Part shown: positions 1 to 7,699 of the stretch, piece after piece
Layout of the letters: each line of letters opens with the position of its first letter
How positions within the stretch are numbered: position 1 is the stretch's first letter
Assembly: GCF_030454045.1 (NCBI RefSeq)
Contig: NZ_JAKDJE010000084.1
Location: forward strand, 1 to 11,902
Reading direction: 5' to 3'
Length of the DNA: 11,902 nt
Source of the DNA: Psychrobacter sp.
GTDB lineage: Bacteria; Pseudomonadota; Gammaproteobacteria; Pseudomonadales; Moraxellaceae
Made by a program: the position numbers and the translations under genes
The notes under the pieces: model-generated
The model's input: only the letters and a program-made list of their open reading frames with translations
Told to the model about the DNA's origin: nothing
Databases searched by the model: none

Positions 1-1
1 T

Positions 2-37
2 AGACAGTATATAGCTTTAGAGCCTACGCCAGCATGA
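2..37 (+). CDS. Possible 3' end of an upstream gene (partial)
   Basis: Reading from base 2 gives eleven sense codons ending RQYIALEPTPA and a TGA stop at 35-37. It lies 32 bases before a strong terminator, which is where the end of a plus-strand gene would be expected. The other two plus frames either stop early or run through the terminator hairpin. The fragment is too short to recognise a family, so this rests on position and frame only. Confidence 0.3.
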   Translation, partial: RQYIALEPTPA

Positions 38-69
38 ATAATGTCCATTACACCAGCAGATGTAATAAA

Positions 70-106
70 AATAAAAAGCCCCAGCATGTCGCTGGGGCTT
101 TTTATT
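70..106. terminator. Bidirectional rho-independent terminator
   Basis: A perfect 16-bp inverted repeat (70-85 with 91-106) has a 5-base loop (ATGTC), a GC-rich core GCCCCAGC/GCTGGGGC and A/T flanks. It gives a T-rich tail in both directions. It can end a plus-strand gene entering from the left and the minus-strand antiporter gene whose stop is at 163. Confidence 0.9.
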
Positions 107-162
107 GATGACAGTTTGTTATTTAACCGATTATGACGTTAGCGGGTAAATAACGATAGAGT

Positions 163-2472
163 TTATTTATCACTATTTTTGTCATTCAGCTCACTCTGCT
201 CGGCTTCTTTCTCAACTGCGATAGAAGCGTCAGTGTCAGTTTTGGCAGTCGAATGAGTAGCACTGTCTTGACCAGAGTCAGGAAGACGATTGGGATCAAG
301 CGCTCCTTTTTTGTTTTTAGGCGCGTTACCATTACCGTTGGTATTACTATTACTAGGCGCTTTTGTTTTCGAGGTCGCGGTCGAGTTTGCTGACATCACA
401 CCTGTGTTTGCTGTGTTGGTAGCCTCTGTTTTTGGTGCTGCTGCCTTATCATCGGCCGCGACTGTCGCAGTATTGGACTTATCTATAGCGCTGTTCGCAT
501 TAGGGGCACTGGCGACGCTTTGCTCAGTATTTTGAGCCGTATTAGTTAGCGTTTCTGGCGCTAGTTTTTGTAGGTTATCGCCGCCCAGCTCTTTTTCTTT
601 ACGCTTTTCAGGCGCCTTTGAGCTGGACTCAAAATTGGCATCGGCGACCATACGCGCTTGTTCCTGCTTCGGTGTTACGTCCACTGGTTTTGGCTGTACT
701 TCATCATCCACAACTAAGGAGATAAGCTTGCGATCACGCGGCACCGTACCGTCGAACTTATCAGTAATGACATGCAGCTTGCCTTCTTTGTCTATGGTAT
801 ATAGCGGCACAAACTGCTTGTTATCCGCTTTATACTGCTCAAAGCTATAGCTGTCAGTGATGTTGGTGATTTTGATGCGCGCTTTTTTGGACAGCATACT
901 AGCAAGCTTGGTATACGTCACATCTTTGCCAAATAGCCACTGTGAATGGAAGTTTGACTGTTTATCGTCGCGCTCACTTTTGACTTTTTCATCACTGAAC
1001 TTGAGACGATATAGTTTACGCTCGCCAAATTCATGACGATAATGAATCTCAGACAAGGTATTCATCTCTTTGTCCATACTCATGGCAAACAAACGCCCAA
1101 TACCGATCAGATCAAGATGGTGATCAGCGTGATCAGAAATAGGGTTGCCAAAATAAGTACGCAACCCACTCATGCGTGCGCGCGCGATATTGGTGTAGTT
1201 ATTATGCGCGACGATGACATCGAAGCCTTGCTCCTTAAGAGAGGTGGCGATAAGTAGGGCAATCGGGTTTGAGCCGACGATAAGAATACCGTTGGTCTCA
1301 GGCTCACGTACGCCCAGCAAGTTGCCGACCATCTTTGCGCCCAGACCCTGAATCATCACCGTACCGATGATAACCATAAAGACCAATGGCACCAGCAGCT
1401 CGACACCTTGAATATCATACTCTTGCAAACGAATCGCAAACAGGGAGGAGATAGCAGCAGCGACGATACCGCGAGGGCCAATCCAGCTGATCATCAGCTT
1501 TTCGTTGGTTTTGAGGTTAGAGCCGATAGAGGACGCCCAGACTGACAGTGGACGCGCCACAAACATAACGATGGCAAGTAGCACCAGACCTGCAAATCCT
1601 ACGCTCAATAAACTTGCCAGCTCCACACGAGCGGCCAAAATAATAAAGAGGACGGAGATCAGCAGAACGGTTAAAGACTCATTGAACTCCAAAATCGTCT
1701 CGCGTGGGAATTTTGGCCAGTTTGCCAAAGCCACACCCAAGACTGTGACAGTCAATAGCCCTGACTCGTGCTCTAAATGGTTTGAGACTGAAAATAGTAC
1801 CAGCACAAATGCCAAGGTAAAAACATTGCGCAAAAACTCAGGCACCATATGACGACGCATGAGGAACGCCAGTAACCAAGCGCCTGCCATACCAAGGACG
1901 GTTGCCAATACGACAATTTTGGCAAATAGTAAGATACTACTGGCTTCACCGCCTGAGATGATATATTCATAGACCAATACCACGGCAATTGCGCCGATTG
2001 GATCAATGATAATACCTTCCCATTTAAGGATATTAGAGATGGTTTTATTGGGGCGCACGCTACGCAGCAGCGGCATAATGACCGTCGGACCGGTCACGCA
2101 GACCAGCGCACCAAACAGCAACGCAATCAATGGGTCGACATCAAATAATAAATAAGTCGATAGCGCCACGATAGCGATAGTGATGAGTACACCAACCGAG
2201 ACCAGCATTTGCACGACAGTACCATGCTGCTTGATCTCATCAAACTCTAGCGTTAGCGAGCCCTCAAATAGAATAATTGCCACGCCCAAAGAGATAAAGG
2301 GGAACATCAGCTCACCTAATACCAAATCAGGGTCAAACACTCCTAGGACTGGTCCTATGATAATGCCAATGAGCAATAAAAATAAAATGGACGGTTGCTT
2401 CAAATACCAAGCCAGCCATTGGGCGGCAATGCCAATCCCAACCACGCCGGATAGCAATAGGGCGGTATCCAT
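163..2472 (-). CDS. CPA1-type cation/proton antiporter with C-terminal nucleotide-binding-like domain and low-complexity tail
   Basis: This is an inner-membrane monovalent cation/proton exchanger, 769 aa. Residues 1-385 hold about 12-13 hydrophobic segments. Family landmarks visible are TGPTVIMPLLR (127-137), the EGIIIDPIGA segment (152-161) whose Asp157 matches the essential ion-binding Asp, and SWIGPRGIVAAA (329-340). Gly128 stands where many CPA1 proteins have Asp (TDP), so this is the TGP branch of the family. Residues about 394-490 resemble a degenerate TrkA-N/RCK Rossmann domain (GILIVGSNPIALLIA). Residues about 500-590 form a further soluble part. About 591-769 is Ala/Thr/Asn/Lys-rich and probably disordered. 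The start is supported by an AAAGGA ribosome site 8 bases upstream. It is a single-gene unit on its strand. The transported ion (Na+ or K+) cannot be told from sequence. Confidence 0.9.
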   Translation of the reverse strand: MDTALLLSGVVGIGIAAQWLAWYLKQPSILFLLLIGIIIGPVLGVFDPDLVLGELMFPFISLGVAIILFEGSLTLEFDEIKQHGTVVQMLVSVGVLITIAIVALSTYLLFDVDPLIALLFGALVCVTGPTVIMPLLRSVRPNKTISNILKWEGIIIDPIGAIAVVLVYEYIISGGEASSILLFAKIVVLATVLGMAGAWLLAFLMRRHMVPEFLRNVFTLAFVLVLFSVSNHLEHESGLLTVTVLGVALANWPKFPRETILEFNESLTVLLISVLFIILAARVELASLLSVGFAGLVLLAIVMFVARPLSVWASSIGSNLKTNEKLMISWIGPRGIVAAAISSLFAIRLQEYDIQGVELLVPLVFMVIIGTVMIQGLGAKMVGNLLGVREPETNGILIVGSNPIALLIATSLKEQGFDVIVAHNNYTNIARARMSGLRTYFGNPISDHADHHLDLIGIGRLFAMSMDKEMNTLSEIHYRHEFGERKLYRLKFSDEKVKSERDDKQSNFHSQWLFGKDVTYTKLASMLSKKARIKITNITDSYSFEQYKADNKQFVPLYTIDKEGKLHVITDKFDGTVPRDRKLISLVVDDEVQPKPVDVTPKQEQARMVADANFESSSKAPEKRKEKELGGDNLQKLAPETLTNTAQNTEQSVASAPNANSAIDKSNTATVAADDKAAAPKTEATNTANTGVMSANSTATSKTKAPSNSNTNGNGNAPKNKKGALDPNRLPDSGQDSATHSTAKTDTDASIAVEKEAEQSELNDKNSDK

Positions 2473-3177
2473 AAATTAATCCTTTTGTAATCTTGTCATA
2501 TTTTATATCTATCCATAGCTGCTATAAGATAGTCGCTACCGTTCGTTTATGATCAATTGTTATCATTACTGATTGTATCTGGGTCATCACACTGATAGCC
2601 ATCATGAATCGCAACATGAGCTTGAGATGATATATACACTATAAAGTAGCAAGGGCAAAAGCATTCTTAGACAAATAACAGTGATCTAAAAGTGCAAAAG
2701 ATGGAAAACAGGGATGATGATAGCTATTTTGATAAACGGATGGTCGATAGTATTTTTAATAATAAGCTTTTGTTTGTTTCATGATTTATTTTGCTTGCTA
2801 TCATAACATGGTTTTATTCATATATAGGTATACAGCGCTTGCCACGATATTATGGTGTATTTACAAAATTGCGCAAAGTGAGTATGAAATAACCGCCCCT
2901 TGAGTTATCCTGCATGATGGAGATGATGACAAGAAAACGCTTCACTTATCATACAGTAGCCGCGTTTGTCATGCACGCCTGCGAACAGGACCAAAATACG
3001 AGATTAACTAAAGACCTTATAGTGTTGCCAAAGGCGCGTTTACCAGTGCCATCATCCCCATATTGGTGAGATAAGTATGAAAACCAGTCAATATCTTGAT
3101 TACTATAGCAGCCCAACTATCAGACATGTGTGAAATCGATGCTTATTACAAATGCCATCGTGTAATATAAGTACCAA

Positions 3178-3221
3178 TCTATAAGCAAACTATAAGCAAA
3201 CTATAAGCAGACTATAAGCAA
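3178..3221 (+). repeat. Four tandem 11-bp direct repeats (consensus ACTATAAGCAA)
   Basis: Units lie at 3178-3188 (first base T), 3189-3199, 3200-3210 (last base G) and 3211-3221, so only two positions deviate from consensus. Each unit contains TATAAG. A fifth TATAAG sits 14 bases earlier, at 3166. The 11-bp period matches roughly one helical turn, the spacing at which OmpR/PhoB-family response regulators bind direct repeats. It lies 116 bases before the protease start. A regulatory role is inferred; simple slippage is the alternative. Confidence 0.85.
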
Positions 3222-3237
3222 ATATACAAACGCTGAG

Positions 3238-3300
3238 TGGTGTTGATGATGGCTATATAGAGACAATTAGATATTACCGATCCGTGCCATCATCGCACCA
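3238..3300 (+). promoter_or_regulatory. Inverted repeat in the presumed 5' leader of the protease gene
   Basis: Arm 3238-3253 (TGGTGTTGATGATGGC) pairs with 3286-3300 (GCCATCATCGCACCA). There are 9 perfect pairs at the loop side and 5 at the base, interrupted by one mismatch and one bulge, with a 32-base loop. The arm end is 36 bases before the start codon. Bases 3241-3248 can alternatively pair with 3299-3306, so two exclusive folds are possible. It could be an operator or a leader RNA structure; its function is not shown. Confidence 0.5.
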
Positions 3301-3336
3301 TCAACAATAATAATGACCACTAATATGGAGGACAAT

Positions 3337-4791
3337 ATGCCTATCAATATGTTTAAAGCAAGTGCTACTGTCGATATGCGACACTGGCTACAGCGTAGTG
3401 CGCTGGCACTCGCTGTGAGTACGGCGATGGTGGCTAGTATTAACGTCACCACAATGAGCAATGCACATGCGGCTGTAACCACGGCTGATTTCTCTGGCCT
3501 AGTTCAACAAGTCACGCCAGCAGTGGCCCGTGTCAACGTCACCAAGACAGTCAGTGAGGCCGAGCTTGCGAAAGCGCAAACGGCTGAGGTATTAAGGCAG
3601 TTCTTTGGCGATCGGGTGCGCATTCCTGATCGAGCAGTGACGCCAGCGATTGAGCATGCTTATGGCACAGGGTTTTTTATTACCTCTAATGGCTATATGC
3701 TGACAAACCATCACGTCATTGAGGGCGCTGACAAAATCACCGTCACACTTAATGACAGAACCGAGCTTGATGCAACCTTGATTGGTAGCGACGAGCGCTC
3801 AGATGTGGCGGTACTAAAAGTTGAAGGCAATCAGTTCCCCGCGCTACCGATTGGCGACTCAAACAGCTTAAAAGTTGGGGAGCCCGTACTAGCCATTGGT
3901 TCGCCCTTTGGTTTTGATTACTCAGCCTCCGCGGGTATTGTCAGTGCCAAATCACGCAGCTTCTCACGTGAGACCAGTGTGCCATTTATTCAAACCGATG
4001 TGGCGCTCAACCCTGGCAACTCAGGTGGCCCCTTATTCAATCAGCGCGGTGAGGTGATTGGTATCAACTCGCGTATTTTTAGCGGTACTGGTGGTTACAT
4101 GGGGCTATCATTCTCTATCCCAATCGACGCTGCTATGGATATTTATGAGCAATTAAAGACCAGTGGTGAAGTCGCTCGCGCATATTTGGGTATCTATCCC
4201 CAAGATATTGACCGTAATCTGGCCGAAGCTTATAAATTGGATAAACCACAAGGCGCTTTGCTGACCCGCGTGTCACCAGACTCACCTGCCCAAAAAGCTG
4301 GTCTAAAACCTGGCGATATTATCTTGCAGTATAATGATGTGCAAATCATGCGAGCATCTGATTTACTCAACCTGCTCAATAGAGCCAAGCCAAGCGATAC
4401 CTTCCGTGCCCAGATTCAGCGCGATGGTAAGCAAAGAACCATCACAGGTAAGCTTGCTTATGCACCAGATGATGTCAGAGCCCAAAGTGGTGATCAACAA
4501 AGTGATGATGTCCAACTGGGCCTACGTTTGCGCGATTTGACCAAAGATGAACAAGCAGAGATTGCTACAGACAATAAAACGGGGGTGTTGGTCACGACGG
4601 TTGATCCGACAGGATTGGCCGCGCGCTCGGGGATCTTAGCGGGTGATGTCATTACCAATTTTCACCAAAAGCCTATTAAGAAGGTAACGGATTTTTCTGG
4701 CGCCATCTCATCCCTACCCAAAAAAGGCGTGGTCACGATAGAAGTTATTCGACAAGGCATCCCTGCTATTATTGGTCTGCGTATTGAGTAA
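3337..4791 (+). CDS. degP: Do/HtrA-family periplasmic serine endoprotease (DegP/DegQ/MucD type)
   Basis: This enzyme degrades and chaperones misfolded envelope proteins in the periplasm. I place the start at 3337 (484 aa), because GGAGGA at 3327-3332 lies just upstream. An in-frame ATG at 3313 has no ribosome site. Residues 1-45 look like a Sec signal peptide with a long basic n-region, a hydrophobic stretch (21-36) and cleavage after AHA (43-45). The trypsin-like domain shows the full triad: His126 in TNHHV, Asp156 in RSDVAVL and Ser229 in NPGNSGGPL. Two PDZ domains follow, about 282-375 (carboxylate loop YLGI, 283-286) and about 392-484. The loop before the triad His is short, as in DegQ/MucD rather than the long LA loop of enterobacterial DegP, so the symbol is a family label. 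The upstream repeats suggest stress-responsive control, which is unproven. Confidence 0.93.
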   Translation: MPINMFKASATVDMRHWLQRSALALAVSTAMVASINVTTMSNAHAAVTTADFSGLVQQVTPAVARVNVTKTVSEAELAKAQTAEVLRQFFGDRVRIPDRAVTPAIEHAYGTGFFITSNGYMLTNHHVIEGADKITVTLNDRTELDATLIGSDERSDVAVLKVEGNQFPALPIGDSNSLKVGEPVLAIGSPFGFDYSASAGIVSAKSRSFSRETSVPFIQTDVALNPGNSGGPLFNQRGEVIGINSRIFSGTGGYMGLSFSIPIDAAMDIYEQLKTSGEVARAYLGIYPQDIDRNLAEAYKLDKPQGALLTRVSPDSPAQKAGLKPGDIILQYNDVQIMRASDLLNLLNRAKPSDTFRAQIQRDGKQRTITGKLAYAPDDVRAQSGDQQSDDVQLGLRLRDLTKDEQAEIATDNKTGVLVTTVDPTGLAARSGILAGDVITNFHQKPIKKVTDFSGAISSLPKKGVVTIEVIRQGIPAIIGLRIE

Positions 4792-4856
4792 ATAGCTTTA
4801 TCAGAGTATTACTGATATCGTCAAGGCAGGACATGTCAATAATTGTACTTGTCTAC

Positions 4857-4876
4857 TATAGAGGCCGACCTCTATA
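4857..4876 (+). terminator. Candidate terminator hairpin after the protease gene
   Basis: A perfect 8-bp stem (TATAGAGG 4857-4864 with CCTCTATA 4869-4876) has a CCGA loop. The T-run (4885-4890) begins 8 bases after the stem, so this is a weak or atypical terminator. It is one of five small hairpins between 4799 and 4994. Confidence 0.4.
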
Positions 4877-4940
4877 ATGTTTGATTTTTTATGACACGAT
4901 TGAGGATATTTGCTCAATCACAGATCACTCTGTGGGTGAT

Positions 4941-4970
4941 TTGCTGATGGCCTAATATATTCCATATATA
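4941..4970 (+). promoter_or_regulatory. Candidate promoter for the phosphoesterase-like gene
   Basis: TTGCTG (4941-4946) and TATATA (4965-4970) are separated by 18 bases. They lie about 50 bases before the start codon at 5020, in an AT-rich stretch. Both hexamers are imperfect, so this is tentative. Confidence 0.25.
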
Positions 4971-5019
4971 GTATGAGTCGCTAGATAAACTCATGCTTTC
5001 ACGTAACTGCTAGGTAACT

Positions 5020-6228
5020 ATGACTGACCCCGCTCTTTATACGATTATTGTCACTGTAGCAGCAACACTGCTCGCGTATATCGCACTGTGGTCAGGATTA
5101 CAAACGTTCAATACCGATCCTACCAATCGTTTTATGCGTATCTGGCTCAAGCTGGCATTATATTATGCGGCTTATACGATGCCTATTTGGGCGGTACTAT
5201 TGCTGCTTGGTTGGTCAAGTGATGTGACCCCAGTGTTAGCAGAGCTATCAGGCGTTATGGTATTCATAACGATACTGCTTATGGGGCTATATTTTTATAC
5301 GGTGATTGTGCAGCCCAACCGGTTACGATTGGAGCATCATGCCATTGACTTGGGATTATCTACCCCGCTCAAAGTAGCAGTGCTGGCAGATTTGCGTATC
5401 GGGATATATAGCGGCAAACCGCGTCACATTCGAAAACTTGTGGCGGCTATCAATGCACTATCAGCAGATGCAGTGCTGATTACGGGTGACTGGCTGTACT
5501 ATCCAAGTGCAGATTTGGTTGGGCAGCTTATGCTGTTTAAAGGTGTCAACAAGCCTATTTATACTGTGATGAGTCGCTCAGATTTGCGTTATCAATCAAT
5601 GAATACCACAAAGCAAGGTCAGCCATTATTGGAGGATACGTTAGCAAGTACCTTTGATATTCTCGATATCCGCTATATCGGTCAACAATGCACCTCGCTA
5701 CCAATCAAATGTAATGGCGCTATCAGCACTCAATCAGTAGCGTGTCAGGTAAATACAAATAATCAGATTGAACCTATCGCTCAACAAGCGGGCGACAAAG
5801 ACGACTCAATCGTCGCCATACTGTGCGGCTGGCAAGACACTCCGCAAGCCACCATAGAAGCTGAGAATACCAATAAGACTGATAAAGTAGTGCTCGGTAA
5901 TGACATTGCCAATGCAACGAATCCTGTTATTATTTTGGCCTCGCGATTTGATAGTGTGAGCAATCTGCCAAAATCATTACAGCCAAGACCTTTATTAATT
6001 GCCGGTGCTGCAAAAGACATTCAAAAAAATATTTGGCTGGCACAAAAGCAAAAAAATATTGAGCGTAGCAATCAGCACTCTCCCTTACTGAGTAAAAGCC
6101 GTATGGGTAAGCAGCGCGGTTTATATCAGCATGCCAACGCGCAGATATTTATCAGTAGCGGAATCGGGACTAGGGGATTGCCTTTTCGGCTTTATCGCCC
6201 GACTATCGATGTGTTGACCATTCGTTAA
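5020..6228 (+). CDS. Membrane-anchored metallophosphoesterase-like protein lacking metal-binding histidines
   Basis: The protein is 402 aa. Three hydrophobic segments (about 7-26, 43-65, 74-97) are followed by a soluble domain. That domain aligns by eye with the YkuE/YaeI class of calcineurin-like phosphoesterases. The fold markers are LKVAVLADLRIG (117-128), ADAVLITGDW (149-158) and a well-kept C-terminal SSGIGTRGLPFRLYRP (379-394). The usual metal ligands are mostly gone. DxH is DLR (124-126), GNHD is SRSD (185-188), the AH motif is AS (307-308) and GHTHGGQ is GAAKDIQ (329-335). Asp124 and Asp157 remain. Between about 220 and 300 there is a poorly conserved Gln/Asn-rich stretch. By inference it is a catalytically dead relative, perhaps structural or regulatory; the YaeI role in lipid or undecaprenyl metabolism cannot be assumed. 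The ribosome site is weak (AGG, 5 bases upstream). It appears monocistronic. Confidence 0.75.
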   Translation: MTDPALYTIIVTVAATLLAYIALWSGLQTFNTDPTNRFMRIWLKLALYYAAYTMPIWAVLLLLGWSSDVTPVLAELSGVMVFITILLMGLYFYTVIVQPNRLRLEHHAIDLGLSTPLKVAVLADLRIGIYSGKPRHIRKLVAAINALSADAVLITGDWLYYPSADLVGQLMLFKGVNKPIYTVMSRSDLRYQSMNTTKQGQPLLEDTLASTFDILDIRYIGQQCTSLPIKCNGAISTQSVACQVNTNNQIEPIAQQAGDKDDSIVAILCGWQDTPQATIEAENTNKTDKVVLGNDIANATNPVIILASRFDSVSNLPKSLQPRPLLIAGAAKDIQKNIWLAQKQKNIERSNQHSPLLSKSRMGKQRGLYQHANAQIFISSGIGTRGLPFRLYRPTIDVLTIR

Positions 6229-6262
6229 CATTAATCAAAAGACTTATCAGTGCTGATTCATT

Positions 6263-6290
6263 ACGCTAAACTAGCTATTAAGTTCAGCGT
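6263..6290 (+). terminator. Candidate terminator after the phosphoesterase-like gene
   Basis: A 10-bp stem with one mismatch (ACGCTAAACT 6263-6272 with AGTTCAGCGT 6281-6290) has an 8-base loop. It is followed by the T-rich TTATTTATTG and starts 34 bases after the stop codon. Confidence 0.45.
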
Positions 6291-6381
6291 TTATTTATTG
6301 ATAAAGCTCTGAGCTTATATTTATGGTTTTTGGTAATACAAAAGCCTCTTTTTGACCTTTGATTTATGATTGCAGCATCAA

Positions 6382-6417
6382 TTGATTGATAGCGGTCAAA
6401 TCAAAATATGCTACACT
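6382..6417 (+). promoter_or_regulatory. Candidate extended -10 promoter in the dapA leader
   Basis: TATGCTACACT (6407-6417) gives an extended -10 element (TGC followed by TACACT). TTGATT/TTGATA motifs lie upstream (6382-6391), but at 20 or more bases spacing. If used, it would give dapA an untranslated leader of about 245 bases, which contains a 6-bp hairpin at 6470-6486. Confidence 0.35.
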
Positions 6418-6567
6418 AGCAGGCGTTTTTATGATTATATTTTATGGCGCAACAGGTATTTGCGGTCACTGGCATCGATAATGCCAATACTCACTTTAAT
6501 ACGCAGTAATTTATAATGTAAACGTTATGATAATAAATAAAATTTCAGCATTAACATCAAGCAAGAG

Positions 6568-6598
6568 TTGGCCATTAGCGTTTATCAACGTATATAAA
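6568..6598 (+). promoter_or_regulatory. Candidate proximal promoter for dapA
   Basis: TTGGCC (6568-6573) is followed 17 bases later by TATATAAA (6591-6598). The start codon is about 75 bases further on. Both hexamers are partial matches. It may act alone or with the upstream extended -10 candidate. Confidence 0.35.
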
Positions 6599-6671
6599 TT
6601 TTTGGCACTTGCAAACGACCTATCATGTGACAGCTTTGATAAAAGCTAGGATAATACAGTAAGGCACGGTT

Positions 6672-7577
6672 ATGAGCACAGCATACGACGAGATCAAAAC
6701 CCGATTACAAGGCTCAATGGTAGCCTTGGTAACGCCCATGCACCCTGACGGTACAGTTGATTATAAACGTCTGGCTGACCTCATAGACTGGCAGATCGAG
6801 CAGGGCACGCATTGCCTCGTTGCTGTCGGCACCACTGGCGAGTCGGCAACCCTATCGATGCAAGAGCATAGCGATGTCATTCGCTATTTTGTCCAGCATG
6901 TTAAAGGTCGCGTACCAGTCATCGCAGGTACTGGTGCGAACAACACCATGGAAGCGATTAAACTGACTCAAGACGCAGCAGATGCTGGTGCAGACTGTGC
7001 GTTGTTGGTTGCTCCTTATTATAATAAGCCGCCACAAGAAGGCTTATATCAACATTACCAAGCCATTGCTAAAGCCGTCAATATTCCTCAGATGCTCTAT
7101 AATGTACCGGGTCGCACGGTCGTCGATATTGCCCAAGACACGGTCGAACGTCTTGCTGATATCGACAATATCGTTGCTATCAAAGATGCGACAGGCTCTG
7201 TTGGTCGCGGTGAGCAATTGATTAAAGCTGTTGGTGACAGAATGGTCGTATTGTCTGGTGATGATGGCACAGCGCTTGATCTACTAAAAGTAGGTGGTAA
7301 AGGCAATATCTCAGTGACTGCCAACGTGGCGCCAAAAGCCATGAGCGAGACTTTCGCTGCTGGCTTGCGTGGTGATTTTGAAACGGCTAGTCAGATTCAT
7401 GACGTAGTCAAACATCTACATCGTGACTTATTCATCGAGTCAAGTCCTATTCCAGCTAAGTATGCGCTACATAAAATGGGCATGATCGATAAAGGGATAC
7501 GCTTACCACTCGTTTGGTTGGCAGAGCAACATCATGCGACTATTGATGAAGCGTTGGTTCGAGCAAACATATTATAA
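6672..7577 (+). CDS. dapA: 4-hydroxy-tetrahydrodipicolinate synthase
   Basis: DapA condenses pyruvate with aspartate semialdehyde in the cytoplasm. This is the first committed step to diaminopimelate and lysine, and so to peptidoglycan. The 301-aa TIM-barrel protein shows the Schiff-base Lys171 in AIKDATG, Tyr143 in LYNVPGRT, Arg148, and the Thr54-Thr55 pair in GTTGES. It also has Tyr117 in APYYNKP. These match E. coli K161, Y133, R138, T44/T45 and Y107 with a constant offset of ten, so this protein has a 10-residue N-terminal extension. TAAGG (6660-6664), 7 bases upstream, supports the start. The order dapA - lipoprotein - purC matches the classic gammaproteobacterial dapA-bamC-purC arrangement. 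Confidence 0.97.
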   Translation: MSTAYDEIKTRLQGSMVALVTPMHPDGTVDYKRLADLIDWQIEQGTHCLVAVGTTGESATLSMQEHSDVIRYFVQHVKGRVPVIAGTGANNTMEAIKLTQDAADAGADCALLVAPYYNKPPQEGLYQHYQAIAKAVNIPQMLYNVPGRTVVDIAQDTVERLADIDNIVAIKDATGSVGRGEQLIKAVGDRMVVLSGDDGTALDLLKVGGKGNISVTANVAPKAMSETFAAGLRGDFETASQIHDVVKHLHRDLFIESSPIPAKYALHKMGMIDKGIRLPLVWLAEQHHATIDEALVRANIL

Positions 7578-7699
7578 CCTGATCTTCAGCGATTTAAGAC
7601 TTGTTGCTCGACGATTAATATTCAAGTGAGCAACAAATCAACTTACCATGATGAGTCAATCGCCTAAATGAGCAATAACTGCTAACTCAGAGAGACAAC

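Larger units (their letters stand above)
2473..3336. other. Long intergenic region between divergent antiporter and protease genes
   Basis: There are about 860 bases with no coding frame I can support on either strand. The region must hold the promoters of both divergent genes, but I could not single out convincing -35/-10 pairs. Its 3' quarter contains an imperfect hairpin (3142-3171), four 11-bp tandem repeats (3178-3221) and a large inverted repeat (3238-3300). An 18-codon frame at 3077-3133 has only a weak ribosome site and was not called. Confidence 0.7.

Noticed and set aside
1505..1852. 115-codon plus-strand frame inside the antiporter gene
   Set aside because: It is antisense to a well-supported transporter gene and has low-complexity Ser/Thr/Lys composition typical of a shadow frame.
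3077..3133. 18-codon frame starting MKTSQYLDYY
   Set aside because: Only a weak GGTGAG lies upstream; too short and without any context to support a peptide.
3313..3336. Earlier ATG for the protease
   Set aside because: It has no ribosome site; the GGAGGA motif lies downstream of it and serves the ATG at 3337.
7601..7636. 9-bp inverted repeat TTGTTGCTC/GAGCAACAA after dapA as a terminator
   Set aside because: The loop is 18 bases and no T-run follows; at most a weak structure in a likely readthrough transcript.
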